A stretch of 55,843 nt of DNA from CAYVMN01 sp964452575 (GCA_964452575.1 CAYVMN010000002.1:1-55843); one strand, 5' to 3'. Numbered from the stretch's first letter, positions 45,388 through 54,943 are shown. The notes: generated from the sequence alone by a model not told the origin. Numbers and translations are program-made.

Positions 45388-46548
45388 CTAATCTGTTCTG
45401 TCGGTTTTGGTCTCAAAACCGAATTCCTTAAAAATGGCCTCATAATCTGATACCACCTTAGCTTCAGTAAGGCCAAATTCCTCCAGGGAGTATTCGTGTT
45501 TGCTCTCGTATTTTTTGGCCTTTCCTGCTTCTTCCTGGAGTACCTCGAGATATTCGTCACTAAGTTCAAATCCAAAATGCTTGTAAAGCTTTTTCACAGT
45601 TTGAACGGGATTTCCCACAATGTTTAGATAACTTTCAATCGCCCAGTTTTCATTAGGATATTCTCTTAGCTTTTCTAATGGGTAGGTGTAAAAGTGGGCA
45701 ATGGCTTCCCTGATCCTATCGCTTGCATCTCTTTCAACCCCACTATTGAATAAATTGATACAAAAGGTCATCCAGCTAAGTGCTGAAGGTACCGCCTCTA
45801 AGGGAGTACGGACCGTACAAACGATCTTTGCATCAGGAAAGTTTTCAAAGATGGATTGAATTTTGGCGCTGAAGGCTGGGTTTTTGGAAGAAAAGTGTTT
45901 GTCCTTTCCAAAAACATAGAGATGTCTCTGCACACATTCTTTATAAAATCTCATTACTCGTTTTCGCTCTTCGCGAGTCAGCACTCTATCAAAATCCGAA
46001 AAACGCTCCATTTCTTCAAACGGAAAAACAAAGCTTAAGAATGCAGAGGCAAATATATGAGAAAGGATTATCTCATCCTCTTCTGCTTCGAAAAATCCTA
46101 TTTTGTGAAATTTGCGGGATTTTCTAAATATGACCTTCTCAACTGCTATAACAAGCTTATGGAGGGGACTTCCTACTTGTTGATCCATGCTTCCTATGAA
46201 TTTCAACACTTTTTTCTGAATTATAGACGGGGCGAATACAAGCTCCCACATTTTCATATGAGAAAAATGTTCCTTGTCTTTACCTATAAGGCGTTGCAGA
46301 AAGGTGGTGCCGCTGCGAGGATAACCCACAATAAATAACGGTCGTTTTACCTCGAGATTTCTAAAATCCGTGAATAATACCTTATCGAGAAGAAACCCGA
46401 GCCAGTTTAAGATCTCTATGAAAAAATAGGCCGGGAAAAAAGTGGCCAAAACAACCATTCGTCTTAGGGTAAGGGGAGCAAGGGTATGCTCTTGCCGCCA
46501 GAATGACCTATAAAGCATCTTGAACATCAGTTTGTAATCAAAAATCAC
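45388..46548 (-). CDS. PAPS-dependent sulfotransferase
   Basis: Sulfotransferases move sulfate from PAPS to a hydroxyl. The 5'-phosphosulfate loop is FIVGYPRSGTTFLQRLIG (near residue 70), and the 3'-phosphate site is KIVCTVRTPLEAVPSALSW with arginine and serine. At 386 residues it resembles the Sulfotransfer_3 group, which acts on carbohydrates or lipids. The start is a GTG with AAGGA before it. The 46549-46760 gap shows no gene. Confidence 0.9.
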   Translation of the reverse strand: MIFDYKLMFKMLYRSFWRQEHTLAPLTLRRMVVLATFFPAYFFIEILNWLGFLLDKVLFTDFRNLEVKRPLFIVGYPRSGTTFLQRLIGKDKEHFSHMKMWELVFAPSIIQKKVLKFIGSMDQQVGSPLHKLVIAVEKVIFRKSRKFHKIGFFEAEEDEIILSHIFASAFLSFVFPFEEMERFSDFDRVLTREERKRVMRFYKECVQRHLYVFGKDKHFSSKNPAFSAKIQSIFENFPDAKIVCTVRTPLEAVPSALSWMTFCINLFNSGVERDASDRIREAIAHFYTYPLEKLREYPNENWAIESYLNIVGNPVQTVKKLYKHFGFELSDEYLEVLQEEAGKAKKYESKHEYSLEEFGLTEAKVVSDYEAIFKEFGFETKTDRTD

Positions 46549-46760
46549 AGCAATACATCCTTTATACTGCTTTGATGGCTGAGACCTTTGAGAAACGTTT
46601 AACTTTGTCCACCGTCAAGCCTCTAGCCAGGCTTCAAGCAACCCCAACCGTCTAAGGCAACCAATAGAGCTTAGGAGTTCTGCAAACAAGATTGAGATTG
46701 TGAAGATACCCAAATTTGTAAGGAAAGGGCTCCAGCTTTCATGCGTCAGCAGTCTCCCGG

Positions 46761-47669
46761 TCAGGGCAGTGCCAATATGCCATCATATTGGATACCATCT
46801 GACCCAAACCGCACTTTATTAGTGACCTGGGAATAGGCGATCCTGAAATATCCATCTTCACCCCAGTCTTCGCCCCAACTGTTCTTTACAATAAAACACT
46901 CCTCCGCATCGTCCCAGCCCACAATTATAATAGCGTGACCACCCAAGAAAGGGCCAGTAACATACTCGTAAACCCCCCCTGTGTAGTACATAAAATCAGC
47001 ATATACATAGTAACCGGCAGCAAGCGGGCCTTCATAAACGGCAGCCTTGATAGCATCCACGCTTGGTGTCACCTTTGACCAAGTGGTTATACCTACCAAC
47101 TCGCCTCTCCATTCCTCACATGGAAGGGGAAGCTTTCTGCCACTGGCCCGATATGGCAGGCAGTCTTCTGAAACAGTGCCTATTCTCGTGAGAAAACTGG
47201 CAACATTAGCCATAGAACCCCCATTGCACCCGCTATTGGTCAGATTGTAAGAAACGGTAAACTGCTCAGAATAGTCAGGCGCAGGACCGCCAATATCCAA
47301 CAGGGATAACGACTCCAGGGCTCCAACAGCAGCAAAGGCCCAGCAGCTTCCACAGTCACCCTGATCCTTTACCGGAGTCACCACGCCTTCGTCTCTCCAG
47401 TCAAAATAGGAAGGCAATTCCGTAACTGTGGTTTCATGTTTAGTTACCTCTCCCTGTTCCTCGGAAAAACGCAGCCCTAAACGACTCCTCTTAAGTTCCT
47501 CCGGAAGTTCGGAAACAGTAGTCCTGCCTGCAATCCATCGAGCCCCGCGCTCCTGAATCGCCACCTGAACATCACGAAGATCTATGGCATAGGACTGCCC
47601 AAAAAGCCCCAAAATAACTAGTGGCAAGGTAAGTATGCTCGTCAAAGCAGTTCCTTTGTGTATGTTCAT
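46761..47669 (-). CDS. Secreted papain-like (C1A) cysteine protease
   Basis: The signal peptide covers residues 1-28 (SILTLPLVILGLFGQSYA). A short propeptide of about 55 residues precedes the mature enzyme, which starts near LPSYFDWRDEGVVTPVKDQG. The catalytic cysteine is in GDCGSCWAFAAVGALES (C109 from this start), the histidine in GGHAIIIVGWDD and the asparagine in VKNSWGEDWGEDGYFRI. The glutamine of the oxyanion hole and the GCNGG motif are present. AGGAGG stands before ATG 47669. C1A proteases are uncommon in this group of bacteria. Confidence 0.93.
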   Translation of the reverse strand: MNIHKGTALTSILTLPLVILGLFGQSYAIDLRDVQVAIQERGARWIAGRTTVSELPEELKRSRLGLRFSEEQGEVTKHETTVTELPSYFDWRDEGVVTPVKDQGDCGSCWAFAAVGALESLSLLDIGGPAPDYSEQFTVSYNLTNSGCNGGSMANVASFLTRIGTVSEDCLPYRASGRKLPLPCEEWRGELVGITTWSKVTPSVDAIKAAVYEGPLAAGYYVYADFMYYTGGVYEYVTGPFLGGHAIIIVGWDDAEECFIVKNSWGEDWGEDGYFRIAYSQVTNKVRFGSDGIQYDGILALP

Positions 47670-48107
47670 ATTTCTCCTCCTGATTGCCAAGACGTTGAAA
47701 AACAGCCTAATCCCATTATCAATACTCCATTACTCTATTTCTCCCACCAATCCGATACCCCATGAACAGGCAGATCTAAATAGCCTCCCCAATCTGGCAG
47801 GAAATATGACAGCATATGGTGCCGATGACATTCGCACCACCTGCCCATCTTTGAAATGATGCCGTCTCTTTCGTGGACCAGCATAAGGATCAACTGCCTT
47901 CGTTCTATGAGGTGCGTTATAAGGAGAACACCGCCTTCTGGCAGAAAACTGGCCGGTTCGGGGTCTTGTGTCACAAAAGTATTTACAGAGAATTCGAAAT
48001 AGCCGAATCGATTTGCCGTGGTAATATGCGAAAGTACCAGTATATCTTGTTGTATCCACCCGGGGGTTAATTCGACCTATAGGGAGCAGGATTTGCTCAT
48101 GGGGGAT
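47670..48107. other. Intergenic region with no recognised gene
   Basis: The 438 bases before the protease hold its ribosome binding site and an unrecognised minus-strand frame of 79 codons (47735-47974, GTG start) with segments such as VLLITHLIERRQLILMLVHE and RWCECHRHH. Overlapping frames on both strands are of similar length, so no coding call is safe. A decayed gene is possible. Confidence 0.4.
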
Positions 48108-49538
48108 TCAAAGGGCTGTCAGTCTCGAGGTGGGCCCTCGTCCATCAGTAAATCCAGAATCGCTATCCCCTGGCAGTTCATGGTCCATGCGGTCAAGTAC
48201 AGCCTGCATGATGGTTTGAGACATCCGGTTCTCAAAATGGCTACAGGAGATCGTAATAGCATTCCGGAAATAGATCACCGCAAGGCCAAGTATACCCGGT
48301 CTTCGAGGAACAGTAGCAAATAGAGTTGCATGGGTGGCTTCTGTATCTCCGAATCGGCATATTTCCTGGTCCACCTCCCCTACGTTGGTCAAGACGGCAA
48401 TGCCCTGCCTGACAGGGCTACGCAAGACTCGGTTGATCAAGGCCTTTAGGAAAGCGAATGGTATACAGGCAGAAAAGGGTCTGACCAGGGGGAAGCCCTC
48501 CAGGAGCAAAAGGATTAAGGCGAGTACATTGAATCCCAAGTATTTGGCCTTTAGTCCCTCGAACTGTTCTTGAAACTGCGCCACAATGTCATGAAACGGT
48601 GTCTCCATAGTGGCTGGCGCAAAGAGAATCTCCGCGCCGCCCATGTTACACAGGGTATCAGTCTGTTTGGATTGAAGATAGCGGCGTAGGTCCACTGTCG
48701 TGATGATCGACAAAGGGACATCGTCCTGGTGAGGAACAGTCGCCGCCAGTGCCCGAAAAAAGGCGGTTATAAGAACCAGATTGAGAGAGAACTGATGATG
48801 ACGGGCATAGCGCCGAATAGCCTCACCGCGCTCCCGCGGCAAGGCTAAGGTCAGCATCCTGATCCGGCCCGAATCTGTAGAGGGGATTGGAAATTGCCAG
48901 TTTAGGCCAGACCTTTTCAGCCTTCTTATCGGCCATCGGGCGTTTCTCACAATTGCCCGCTTATCCTTCCATGTTAACTGTTGGCTGAGGCTTTTGAAAC
49001 TCCGATCTCTCATTAGGTGGGGCCGGGGATGATATCCGGGGTTTTCGCCGAGCCGGTTGTAAATGGAAGCCAGAAGATGGATCAAGTCTTTCCCCGACCG
49101 ACCATCAGCGATCATGTGGTTTACCCTGAGGCAGATCGTATCAGTACCCTTCCGGAGAAGAAGAAGCTTGAATTGTAGATCATAGCGGGGATCGCAGTTT
49201 TCACTCATGAATTCCCTCAACCGGGCCGGCACATCAGCCGGCTCTTCGACCCTCAACAATTCTAGCTCTCGCAGTTCGAATTGGCGCTCCCATCGAGGGC
49301 GGAACCACTGGTCGACGAACCGGCAGCCAAGGAGCGGCTCGACCTCCGCAGCCAACCGCGCCGATTTCGCCAGCCGACCCTCATCAACGTGACCATCCAG
49401 GGATAAAATCAAATGATAGTAGCCGGTGCTCACACGTCTCATGCAGTAGTAAAGCCGGTCGGCTATATTTGTTGGAAACCGTGTCGGAATTCGCGCCACT
49501 CCCGCCCCCTGACCAGCCCTTGTTAAGATATCAGCCAT
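48108..49538 (-). CDS. Condensation-type acyltransferase (PapA/WES-like), copy 1
   Basis: The protein belongs to the CoA-dependent acyltransferase superfamily that includes NRPS condensation domains, PapA proteins and wax-ester synthases. The catalytic motif is N140-H-M-I-A-D-G146, the usual HHxxxDG with N for the first H. The N-terminus (DRLYYCMRRVSTGYYHLIL) and STVDLRR-like TTVDLRRYLQSK fit. GGAG stands eight bases before the ATG. It is followed upstream by a paralogue, copy 2. It could esterify a sugar or lipid hydroxyl; the substrate is unknown. Confidence 0.82.
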   Translation of the reverse strand: MADILTRAGQGAGVARIPTRFPTNIADRLYYCMRRVSTGYYHLILSLDGHVDEGRLAKSARLAAEVEPLLGCRFVDQWFRPRWERQFELRELELLRVEEPADVPARLREFMSENCDPRYDLQFKLLLLRKGTDTICLRVNHMIADGRSGKDLIHLLASIYNRLGENPGYHPRPHLMRDRSFKSLSQQLTWKDKRAIVRNARWPIRRLKRSGLNWQFPIPSTDSGRIRMLTLALPRERGEAIRRYARHHQFSLNLVLITAFFRALAATVPHQDDVPLSIITTVDLRRYLQSKQTDTLCNMGGAEILFAPATMETPFHDIVAQFQEQFEGLKAKYLGFNVLALILLLLEGFPLVRPFSACIPFAFLKALINRVLRSPVRQGIAVLTNVGEVDQEICRFGDTEATHATLFATVPRRPGILGLAVIYFRNAITISCSHFENRMSQTIMQAVLDRMDHELPGDSDSGFTDGRGPTSRLTAL

Positions 49539-49815
49539 ATGGTTTACTCCACTTCAACTAAAGCCATTCTCGGCACCGACAAAACCTGATGGCGCTCCCT
49601 ACTGCTGGAGCAGCTGGCGCGTCCTTGGAACCAGGGATCCAGGAGGTGAATTCTTGACACCTCCAGCTGGCAGGAATGCACGGCCCACCAACTTACAGCG
49701 ATCTGGGTTTTATGACCGTGATAGACCATATGTCTTGTGGACCCTCTGGCGAAGATTTGGTTTGACTCCCTCAACTATCCGCAGGAAATGCTGCGGGCGA
49801 GGTTCAATCCCATTT
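49539..49815. other. Gap between the two acyltransferase genes
   Basis: This 277-base stretch holds several short open frames on both strands, none recognisable. No promoter or terminator stands out. It may be the remnant of material between the duplicated genes. Confidence 0.4.
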
Positions 49816-51267
49816 TCATGGCAACTCTCGTTCCATTTGAACGAGAACGCTCCGTACAGTGCTTTGTAGGAGGCAGTTGTCCATATAGCGCACGTTAATA
49901 TTAATTGCGTTCCGGAAATAAGCGGCGTTGAGCGCAAGCAAGCCCGGCACCCGTGAGATGGTCCAGCTCAAGTAAGCGTTGTGCACCCCCACGTCCCCGA
50001 ATCGGCTCCGATCCGGTTCGACTTTACCCACATTCAAAAAGGCCGCTATGCCGCTGACCCCCGGCCGACTCATACCCAGATTAAATGCACTTTTAATCAA
50101 CCCGAAGGGGACATACGGATATAATGCACTGATCACCGGAAACGTTTCTAGCACAAGGGGGATGAGACAAATCGAACTGAGCCCCAGGTATTGCCTCCTA
50201 AAAACCTCAAACTGTTCCCGAAACTGCATGAGAATGTCACGAAATGGTGTCTTTGGGCCCGCCGCCCGCGCAAAGAGAATCTCCGCGCCGCTCATGTTGC
50301 ACAGCATGTCGGTCTTTTTGGATGCCAGGTGGCGCCGTAAGTCCACAGTGATAATAACCGGCAAAGGAACATCAGGCGAAGGTCGAACAACAGCCTCCAG
50401 TGCCCGGAAGAAAGCAGTTATCAGTACGAGGTTGACAGAGGCCTGGTGCTTTTGGGCATACCTTATAATCTTCTGCCCACGCTCAGGCGGCAGGGTAAGA
50501 ATCTCGAAATTTCCCTGTTCCGCATTGGCGTCGGGGATGGGGAATTGCCAGCTCGCACCGGATCTTCGCAGCTCTCTAATAGGCCACCGTTGGTTTTTGA
50601 CAATCGCCAGTCTATCCCTCCACCTCAACTCCCCACCAATGGCTCTGAAGCTACGATCACTGCCCAGGTTGGGCATCGGCTGATAAGATGGACTTTCACC
50701 CAAACGGTTATAGACGGAAGCCAGAAGATAGACTAGATCCTTAATAGCGGCCGCGTCGCCGAGCATATGGTTTAGCTGTAGGCAGATCGTATCCGTTTCG
50801 CCCCGCAAGACAAGTACCTTGAACTGTAGATCATAGCGGGGATCACAGGGTTCATTCATGAACCTGTTCAGCTGGGCCTGCCTGTCCCACTGCCTTTCCA
50901 GTCTCAGAAATTCGACCTCTTCCAGATCGCACCGACGTTCCCAGTATGGGCGAAACCAGTCATCCACAAATCGACACCCGAGGAGCGGTTCGGCATCAAC
51001 GGTCAAGCGGACTGACCTCGCAAGCCGCTCTTCATCAATTCGACCGTCCATAAACAGGACCACATAGTGGTAGCCGCTGTTCAACCGCCTCATGCAGTAG
51101 TACAGTCTGTCAGTCACCGTGGTTTGGAATCGACTCGGAATTTGACTCTCAGCCTCGATCCCACGGGCATCCGCCGAAGCGTGACAGTCATTGACTGCGG
51201 CAGACATAACGCCTGATTTCCCAGCAACTGAAGCGAGCGAATCTCGCGCCTTTATGCCTTCGTTCAT
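49816..51267 (-). CDS. Condensation-type acyltransferase (PapA/WES-like), copy 2
   Basis: It is a clear paralogue of copy 1, similar along the whole length (DRLYYCMRRLNSGYHYVVL; AEPLLGCRFVD; CDPRYDLQFK; SGAEILFARA). The catalytic motif is N166-H-M-L-G-D-A172, so H and D are kept but the final G is A and the first H is N. Thirty or so extra residues at the N-terminus (MNEGIKARDSLASVAGKSG) have no counterpart and the start may lie further in. Tandem copies with slightly different motifs suggest two acylations or divergence of function. Confidence 0.82.
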   Translation of the reverse strand: MNEGIKARDSLASVAGKSGVMSAAVNDCHASADARGIEAESQIPSRFQTTVTDRLYYCMRRLNSGYHYVVLFMDGRIDEERLARSVRLTVDAEPLLGCRFVDDWFRPYWERRCDLEEVEFLRLERQWDRQAQLNRFMNEPCDPRYDLQFKVLVLRGETDTICLQLNHMLGDAAAIKDLVYLLASVYNRLGESPSYQPMPNLGSDRSFRAIGGELRWRDRLAIVKNQRWPIRELRRSGASWQFPIPDANAEQGNFEILTLPPERGQKIIRYAQKHQASVNLVLITAFFRALEAVVRPSPDVPLPVIITVDLRRHLASKKTDMLCNMSGAEILFARAAGPKTPFRDILMQFREQFEVFRRQYLGLSSICLIPLVLETFPVISALYPYVPFGLIKSAFNLGMSRPGVSGIAAFLNVGKVEPDRSRFGDVGVHNAYLSWTISRVPGLLALNAAYFRNAININVRYMDNCLLQSTVRSVLVQMERELP

Positions 51268-51374
51268 GAAAATCCCTTTAAGCCTATTTGTCCTTTCGCC
51301 CGCCAGCAGACATCAATGTCAGCAGAAAAAGGGCCGCTTCCGCATGGCCCTGGACTTCAAACTTCATAGCCGTG

Positions 51375-52364
51375 TTATAGGAGAGCCTTACGAAACTTCT
51401 TTCGTAGCTTACCTTCGACTCTTTCAAGCCCCGGTAGAAGTTTCACTGGCCGCGGCTTGATCCACCTCTTGTAGTCCACCTCCAAACGAGATTTGACTCC
51501 CAGGAAACCGAGGACAGAAGCTATTTCTTTCGCCGGATTATTGCACAACTTTTCATAGCGTAAGGAGATATAATCGGATCTTGGAAGCAAATCGATTTTA
51601 TCGAAGAAATAGCGCATGGATTTCCATGTGCGAAAAGTCAGAATACGTCTCGCCAGCTGAACCCTTGAGTGTGGGTTAGTCATCCATTGCATATAACCGA
51701 CAACGAGACAGTTTTCTTGCAGTCGCGCAAAGGTCTTGGATAGCAAGTGGGCATAAGGGTTACCCTCTGTCCAGTTCTTGCGCATCGCCTTGAGCTGCGA
51801 ATTGAGGGTATGGATAGGGTCACGATGGATGAAGATGAGTTTGGATTCGGGAATTAACTCCTTGATCGTCATGAAATTCTTGCAATCCCATGGATTCTTC
51901 AACAAGAGCATCCGCGAGGGATCTGAGGTATATTGAACCTTTTTGCATAGCTCATCAAGAACTGCCATATTCTTTTCTGTGAGGTGTAACTTCCTGCTGT
52001 GCGCATGCAGCACCATGCCATACTCTTCAGGCAGGTCTGCTTCCACCTCTATATCGTCAATAAGCCGCGTGCCTATCCCTAGCGATCGAAAGCGTGCGTT
52101 CAATCTTTCCCTTGCATCGTCTTCTGTCCCTTGCGCATGGTTCGCCAATAGCTCGTCATAGCAGATTACGTGATAGGTCGTTATGATATTGAAGCATTCA
52201 GTGAGGCCAAGCAGCTTATAGAGAATCGTCGTGCCAGAGCGATGATCACCAATGATGAACACAGGCTTGTACTGAACATCTCTAAGATTATTGAGATATG
52301 CTTCATCTCGAGCTGACTCCAGGCTTCCAACTGTTGTTCGATCGTATGGACGCTTTAGGGTCAT
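51375..52364 (-). CDS. PAPS-dependent sulfotransferase, second
   Basis: The 5'-phosphosulfate loop is VFIIGDHRSGTTILYKLLG near residue 38, and the 3'-phosphate site is KLIFIHRDPIHTLNSQLK near 180. It is only distantly similar to the first sulfotransferase at 45.4 kb. ATG 52364 is chosen with AAGGA before it. The length of 329 is typical for the Sulfotransfer_3 group. Its place between acyltransferase and glycosyltransferase genes suggests a lipid or glycolipid acceptor. Confidence 0.9.
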   Translation of the reverse strand: MTLKRPYDRTTVGSLESARDEAYLNNLRDVQYKPVFIIGDHRSGTTILYKLLGLTECFNIITTYHVICYDELLANHAQGTEDDARERLNARFRSLGIGTRLIDDIEVEADLPEEYGMVLHAHSRKLHLTEKNMAVLDELCKKVQYTSDPSRMLLLKNPWDCKNFMTIKELIPESKLIFIHRDPIHTLNSQLKAMRKNWTEGNPYAHLLSKTFARLQENCLVVGYMQWMTNPHSRVQLARRILTFRTWKSMRYFFDKIDLLPRSDYISLRYEKLCNNPAKEIASVLGFLGVKSRLEVDYKRWIKPRPVKLLPGLERVEGKLRKKFRKALL

Positions 52365-52463
52365 AGCATCCTTCCCCACGTTCTCTAATAGAATCCTGAA
52401 TCTGGAAAATGGCCTTTACCTCCGCCCGGTATCGACAGGACCTAGTTCAATTTGCTCAGCGGT

Positions 52464-53681
52464 TCATCTGCAAAACGTGCGCTTGAATTCATCAATCTCC
52501 TGGACCGCACGTTTGTATCCGCCAGCCGATTTAAGGGCTGCACCAGCTCTTCGAGCCGCTTCATAGTAAGAATTGTCTTCGAGGATACTCCTTCCCAGAT
52601 TCCGAAGCCTGTCACCGGTCAGATCACTTTCCTTCAAAATCTTTCCAGCACCTGTGTTTACCACCTGCCGTGCATTGAAACTCTGTTCCACGGTTTGGGG
52701 GAAAATTAAAAGTGGAACCCCAAAAAATAGACCTTCACTCATGCCACTCACGCCTCCATGAGTAACAAATAGCCTTGCCTGCTTCAAGCTTTCTATCTGG
52801 GACGGTACGAACTTGTACACCATAAAATTGCTTGGGATAGGTCCGAGCTCCTTGATATCAATCGCGTTTCCGACCGACATGACGACCAATTCATCCAGGC
52901 CTCTAAATGCAGATAGGCAGGCCCTACAAAAACCTAGGTGGTTGTTACGAACGGTTCCGAGAGAAATGTAGATGACCTTTCGCCTGTCAACGTGTTCCAG
53001 AAACGGAAAGTCAATGTCTCTGTGAGGGGAGACCATGCTTCCCACAAAACGATAGCTCTCGTCAAATTGATCCGCTAAGGGTTGCAATTCTTTGGAGACG
53101 TAGACCAGATTCAACTCTGATCGGTTAACAAAAACATCCTGTATCCTTGTTATGAAAAGAGGCAGGTGATACGCCTTCCGCAACTGACGAACGTTACGCC
53201 AGACATTGAGGGCTGATCGAGTGTTCCCGAGAATTGTTCTCACGAGTTGGCCACCAGGAATGCCCAACCACTTGTTCATTTCCTTTACAAGGGTAGAATT
53301 CAATGCAAAAGTTGCAGTCGAACAGACTCCGGGAATTCGTAGCAGCCTAGCAACGGCCCATCCCCATAAACAGGTGGAGTCATGCATAATATAGTCTACC
53401 TGTCTGCGACGGGTATCTTCTAATAATTCATTCAAAGATACAGCCGTATAGCGCAAAAGAAGTTGGGCAAATTCGACTGGGTTGGCAGGTGGGCGCAGAT
53501 TTGCATCATCCATCCTGGGATAGTGGCGAAAAATGCTCCCTGTTCTCTCAATTTTTTCCCGAAACCGCTCCGTCCCGTAATAGATGACTTCCTCTCCTCG
53601 ATGAACTAGCTCTTCGACGACTGGGAGGGTTGGATTAATGTGTCCGTATCCGGGAACATTGAAAAATATGACTTTGGCCAT
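52464..53681 (-). CDS. GT1-family glycosyltransferase (MGT type)
   Basis: GT1 enzymes put sugars on lipids, polyketides and other small molecules. The start VIFFNVPGYGHINPTLPVVE is the typical N-terminal motif. The donor site is present: KVIYISLGTVRNN, and THGGVSGMSEGLFFGVPLLI, the HGG-x-E-x6-P-like motif. At 405 residues the length is that of macrolide glycosyltransferases. GAGG stands before the ATG. The gap to the downstream sulfotransferase is 99 bases. Confidence 0.92.
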   Translation of the reverse strand: MAKVIFFNVPGYGHINPTLPVVEELVHRGEEVIYYGTERFREKIERTGSIFRHYPRMDDANLRPPANPVEFAQLLLRYTAVSLNELLEDTRRRQVDYIMHDSTCLWGWAVARLLRIPGVCSTATFALNSTLVKEMNKWLGIPGGQLVRTILGNTRSALNVWRNVRQLRKAYHLPLFITRIQDVFVNRSELNLVYVSKELQPLADQFDESYRFVGSMVSPHRDIDFPFLEHVDRRKVIYISLGTVRNNHLGFCRACLSAFRGLDELVVMSVGNAIDIKELGPIPSNFMVYKFVPSQIESLKQARLFVTHGGVSGMSEGLFFGVPLLIFPQTVEQSFNARQVVNTGAGKILKESDLTGDRLRNLGRSILEDNSYYEAARRAGAALKSAGGYKRAVQEIDEFKRTFCR

Positions 53682-53826
53682 TCCGACCTCTTAATACGCA
53701 ATAAGCCTACATCAAGCCCGCCTCCAAGCGATTCCGGCCTATTGAGGCACTATTTTACGATTTTCGGCAGCGCCCTGAAGGCATGCTCCGGTTCTTGACG
53801 CCAAAACTTAGTGACAGAGGGGATTG

Positions 53827-54762
53827 TCAATTAAGAAAAGCCTCTGAACCAGACGGCCATTCGTAATAGGCCCGCTGCCGTTTCAATCTCTCCTTAAAAA
53901 AAGGGGCAAGGATCGACTCTACAACGAACCCGCATGGAAGACCAATGGCAATGGCAAGCAAGAGAGAGAGGTAGAACCCGAGTAGCGATGCCTTATTTCT
54001 CCACGATCCAGGAGGGCCTACCGCCTTGATAACCCTTGCCCAAAAGAGAAAAAGCCTATGACCCACCCTCTCGGCCCCTATAAGCCTTGTATCTACCCTA
54101 ACAGCACCGTATCCCTTAAGAAGCGGTTCACCCAGGTCAAGAATTCCAGCCTGAAGGGCCTTTCGAATGGCAAGTCCGAAACGTTCCGCTCCCCTAACCT
54201 GGCTTTCGGAAACGCCCGCAGGCGGAAATACTCCCAAAAACTTGCCTTTTTCCCCTGTAAATACCCGGCGAACAGTGGTTACAAGGGAAACCGCCACACC
54301 TCCTCGGTCGGTCAGGACAGCATTGTCGATTAATCGTGCACCAAGATCTTCGAGGATTTTCTTGATTTTTTCCTGGGCCTCTAGCCACATCCCGCGGCAT
54401 CCAATGACTGTAATGACTGGTTTACCGGACAATAGTCTGGCGGTTGCTTCTTCCTTTAGAAAAGCGGTAATGGGAGGAGAGGGAGAAAGGTACCAGGGTT
54501 GATAAGCGAGAATTACTAAGTCATAGGCCTGTCTTGGGTCGAACTTGAAAGGTTTGAGCGGCGGTGGCTCCATCAAAACCGATTCAGGCATAACAGCTGC
54601 AAACTTAAAAAAAGGCCAGGGATAGGGGTAAGGGTGGAGGGGTTCCAGCCTCTCTAAGAACACCTCGATTGAAGGGTCCTGCATAAGGGGAGCTGTTATT
54701 GAATTAACGATCTCAGCTACCTGGCCGCTTTGTGAGAAATAGACAACTAGTACCCTTTTCAT
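53827..54762 (-). CDS. Flavodoxin-like membrane protein (family named dialkylresorcinol condensing enzyme)
   Basis: The N-terminus is a flavodoxin fold: VLVVYFSQSGQVAEIVNSI (phosphate-binding loop) and DLVILAYQPWYLSPSPPI, with VITVIGCRGMWLEAQEKIKK. Residues about 255-285 form a membrane segment (SLLGFYLSLLLAIAIGLPCG). The whole family of about 300 residues is commonly labelled dialkylresorcinol condensing enzyme; the name may be wrong for many members, since flavodoxin folds do not condense acyl chains by known chemistry. It could be a redox partner for lipid tailoring. Confidence 0.7.
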   Translation of the reverse strand: MKRVLVVYFSQSGQVAEIVNSITAPLMQDPSIEVFLERLEPLHPYPYPWPFFKFAAVMPESVLMEPPPLKPFKFDPRQAYDLVILAYQPWYLSPSPPITAFLKEEATARLLSGKPVITVIGCRGMWLEAQEKIKKILEDLGARLIDNAVLTDRGGVAVSLVTTVRRVFTGEKGKFLGVFPPAGVSESQVRGAERFGLAIRKALQAGILDLGEPLLKGYGAVRVDTRLIGAERVGHRLFLFWARVIKAVGPPGSWRNKASLLGFYLSLLLAIAIGLPCGFVVESILAPFFKERLKRQRAYYEWPSGSEAFLN

Positions 54763-54792
54763 AACATCTTTCTCTTAAAAAATAACGCAATC

Positions 54793-54895
54793 GTTCACCA
54801 TAGAGGGCACAGAGCAAACTCTTTTGTTTTAATCATTGATTAACCGGCGTATACAGTTTATTCCCTCTGTGTTCTCAGTGATCTCAGTGGTGAAC
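54793..54895. repeat. Inverted repeat built of 9-base units
   Basis: The left arm 54793-54814, read on the minus strand, is CTCTGTGCC CTCTATGGT GAAC. The right arm 54865-54895, read on the plus strand, is CTCTGTGTT CTCAGTGAT CTCAGTGGT GAAC. The arms thus share 9-base units, two on the left and three on the right, and the same GAAC end. The spacer is 50 bases. It lies between the FabI-like and flavodoxin-like genes. Confidence 0.75.
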
Positions 54896-54943
54896 TGTTA
54901 CAAAATAACTACATATCAGGGTGCCTAGAAAAATGCAGCAACA

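Noticed and set aside
49979..50683. Plus-strand frame of 234 codons opposite acyltransferase copy 2
   Set aside because: The minus-strand protein is clearly a paralogue of copy 1; the plus-strand translation is basic and serine-rich without family features.
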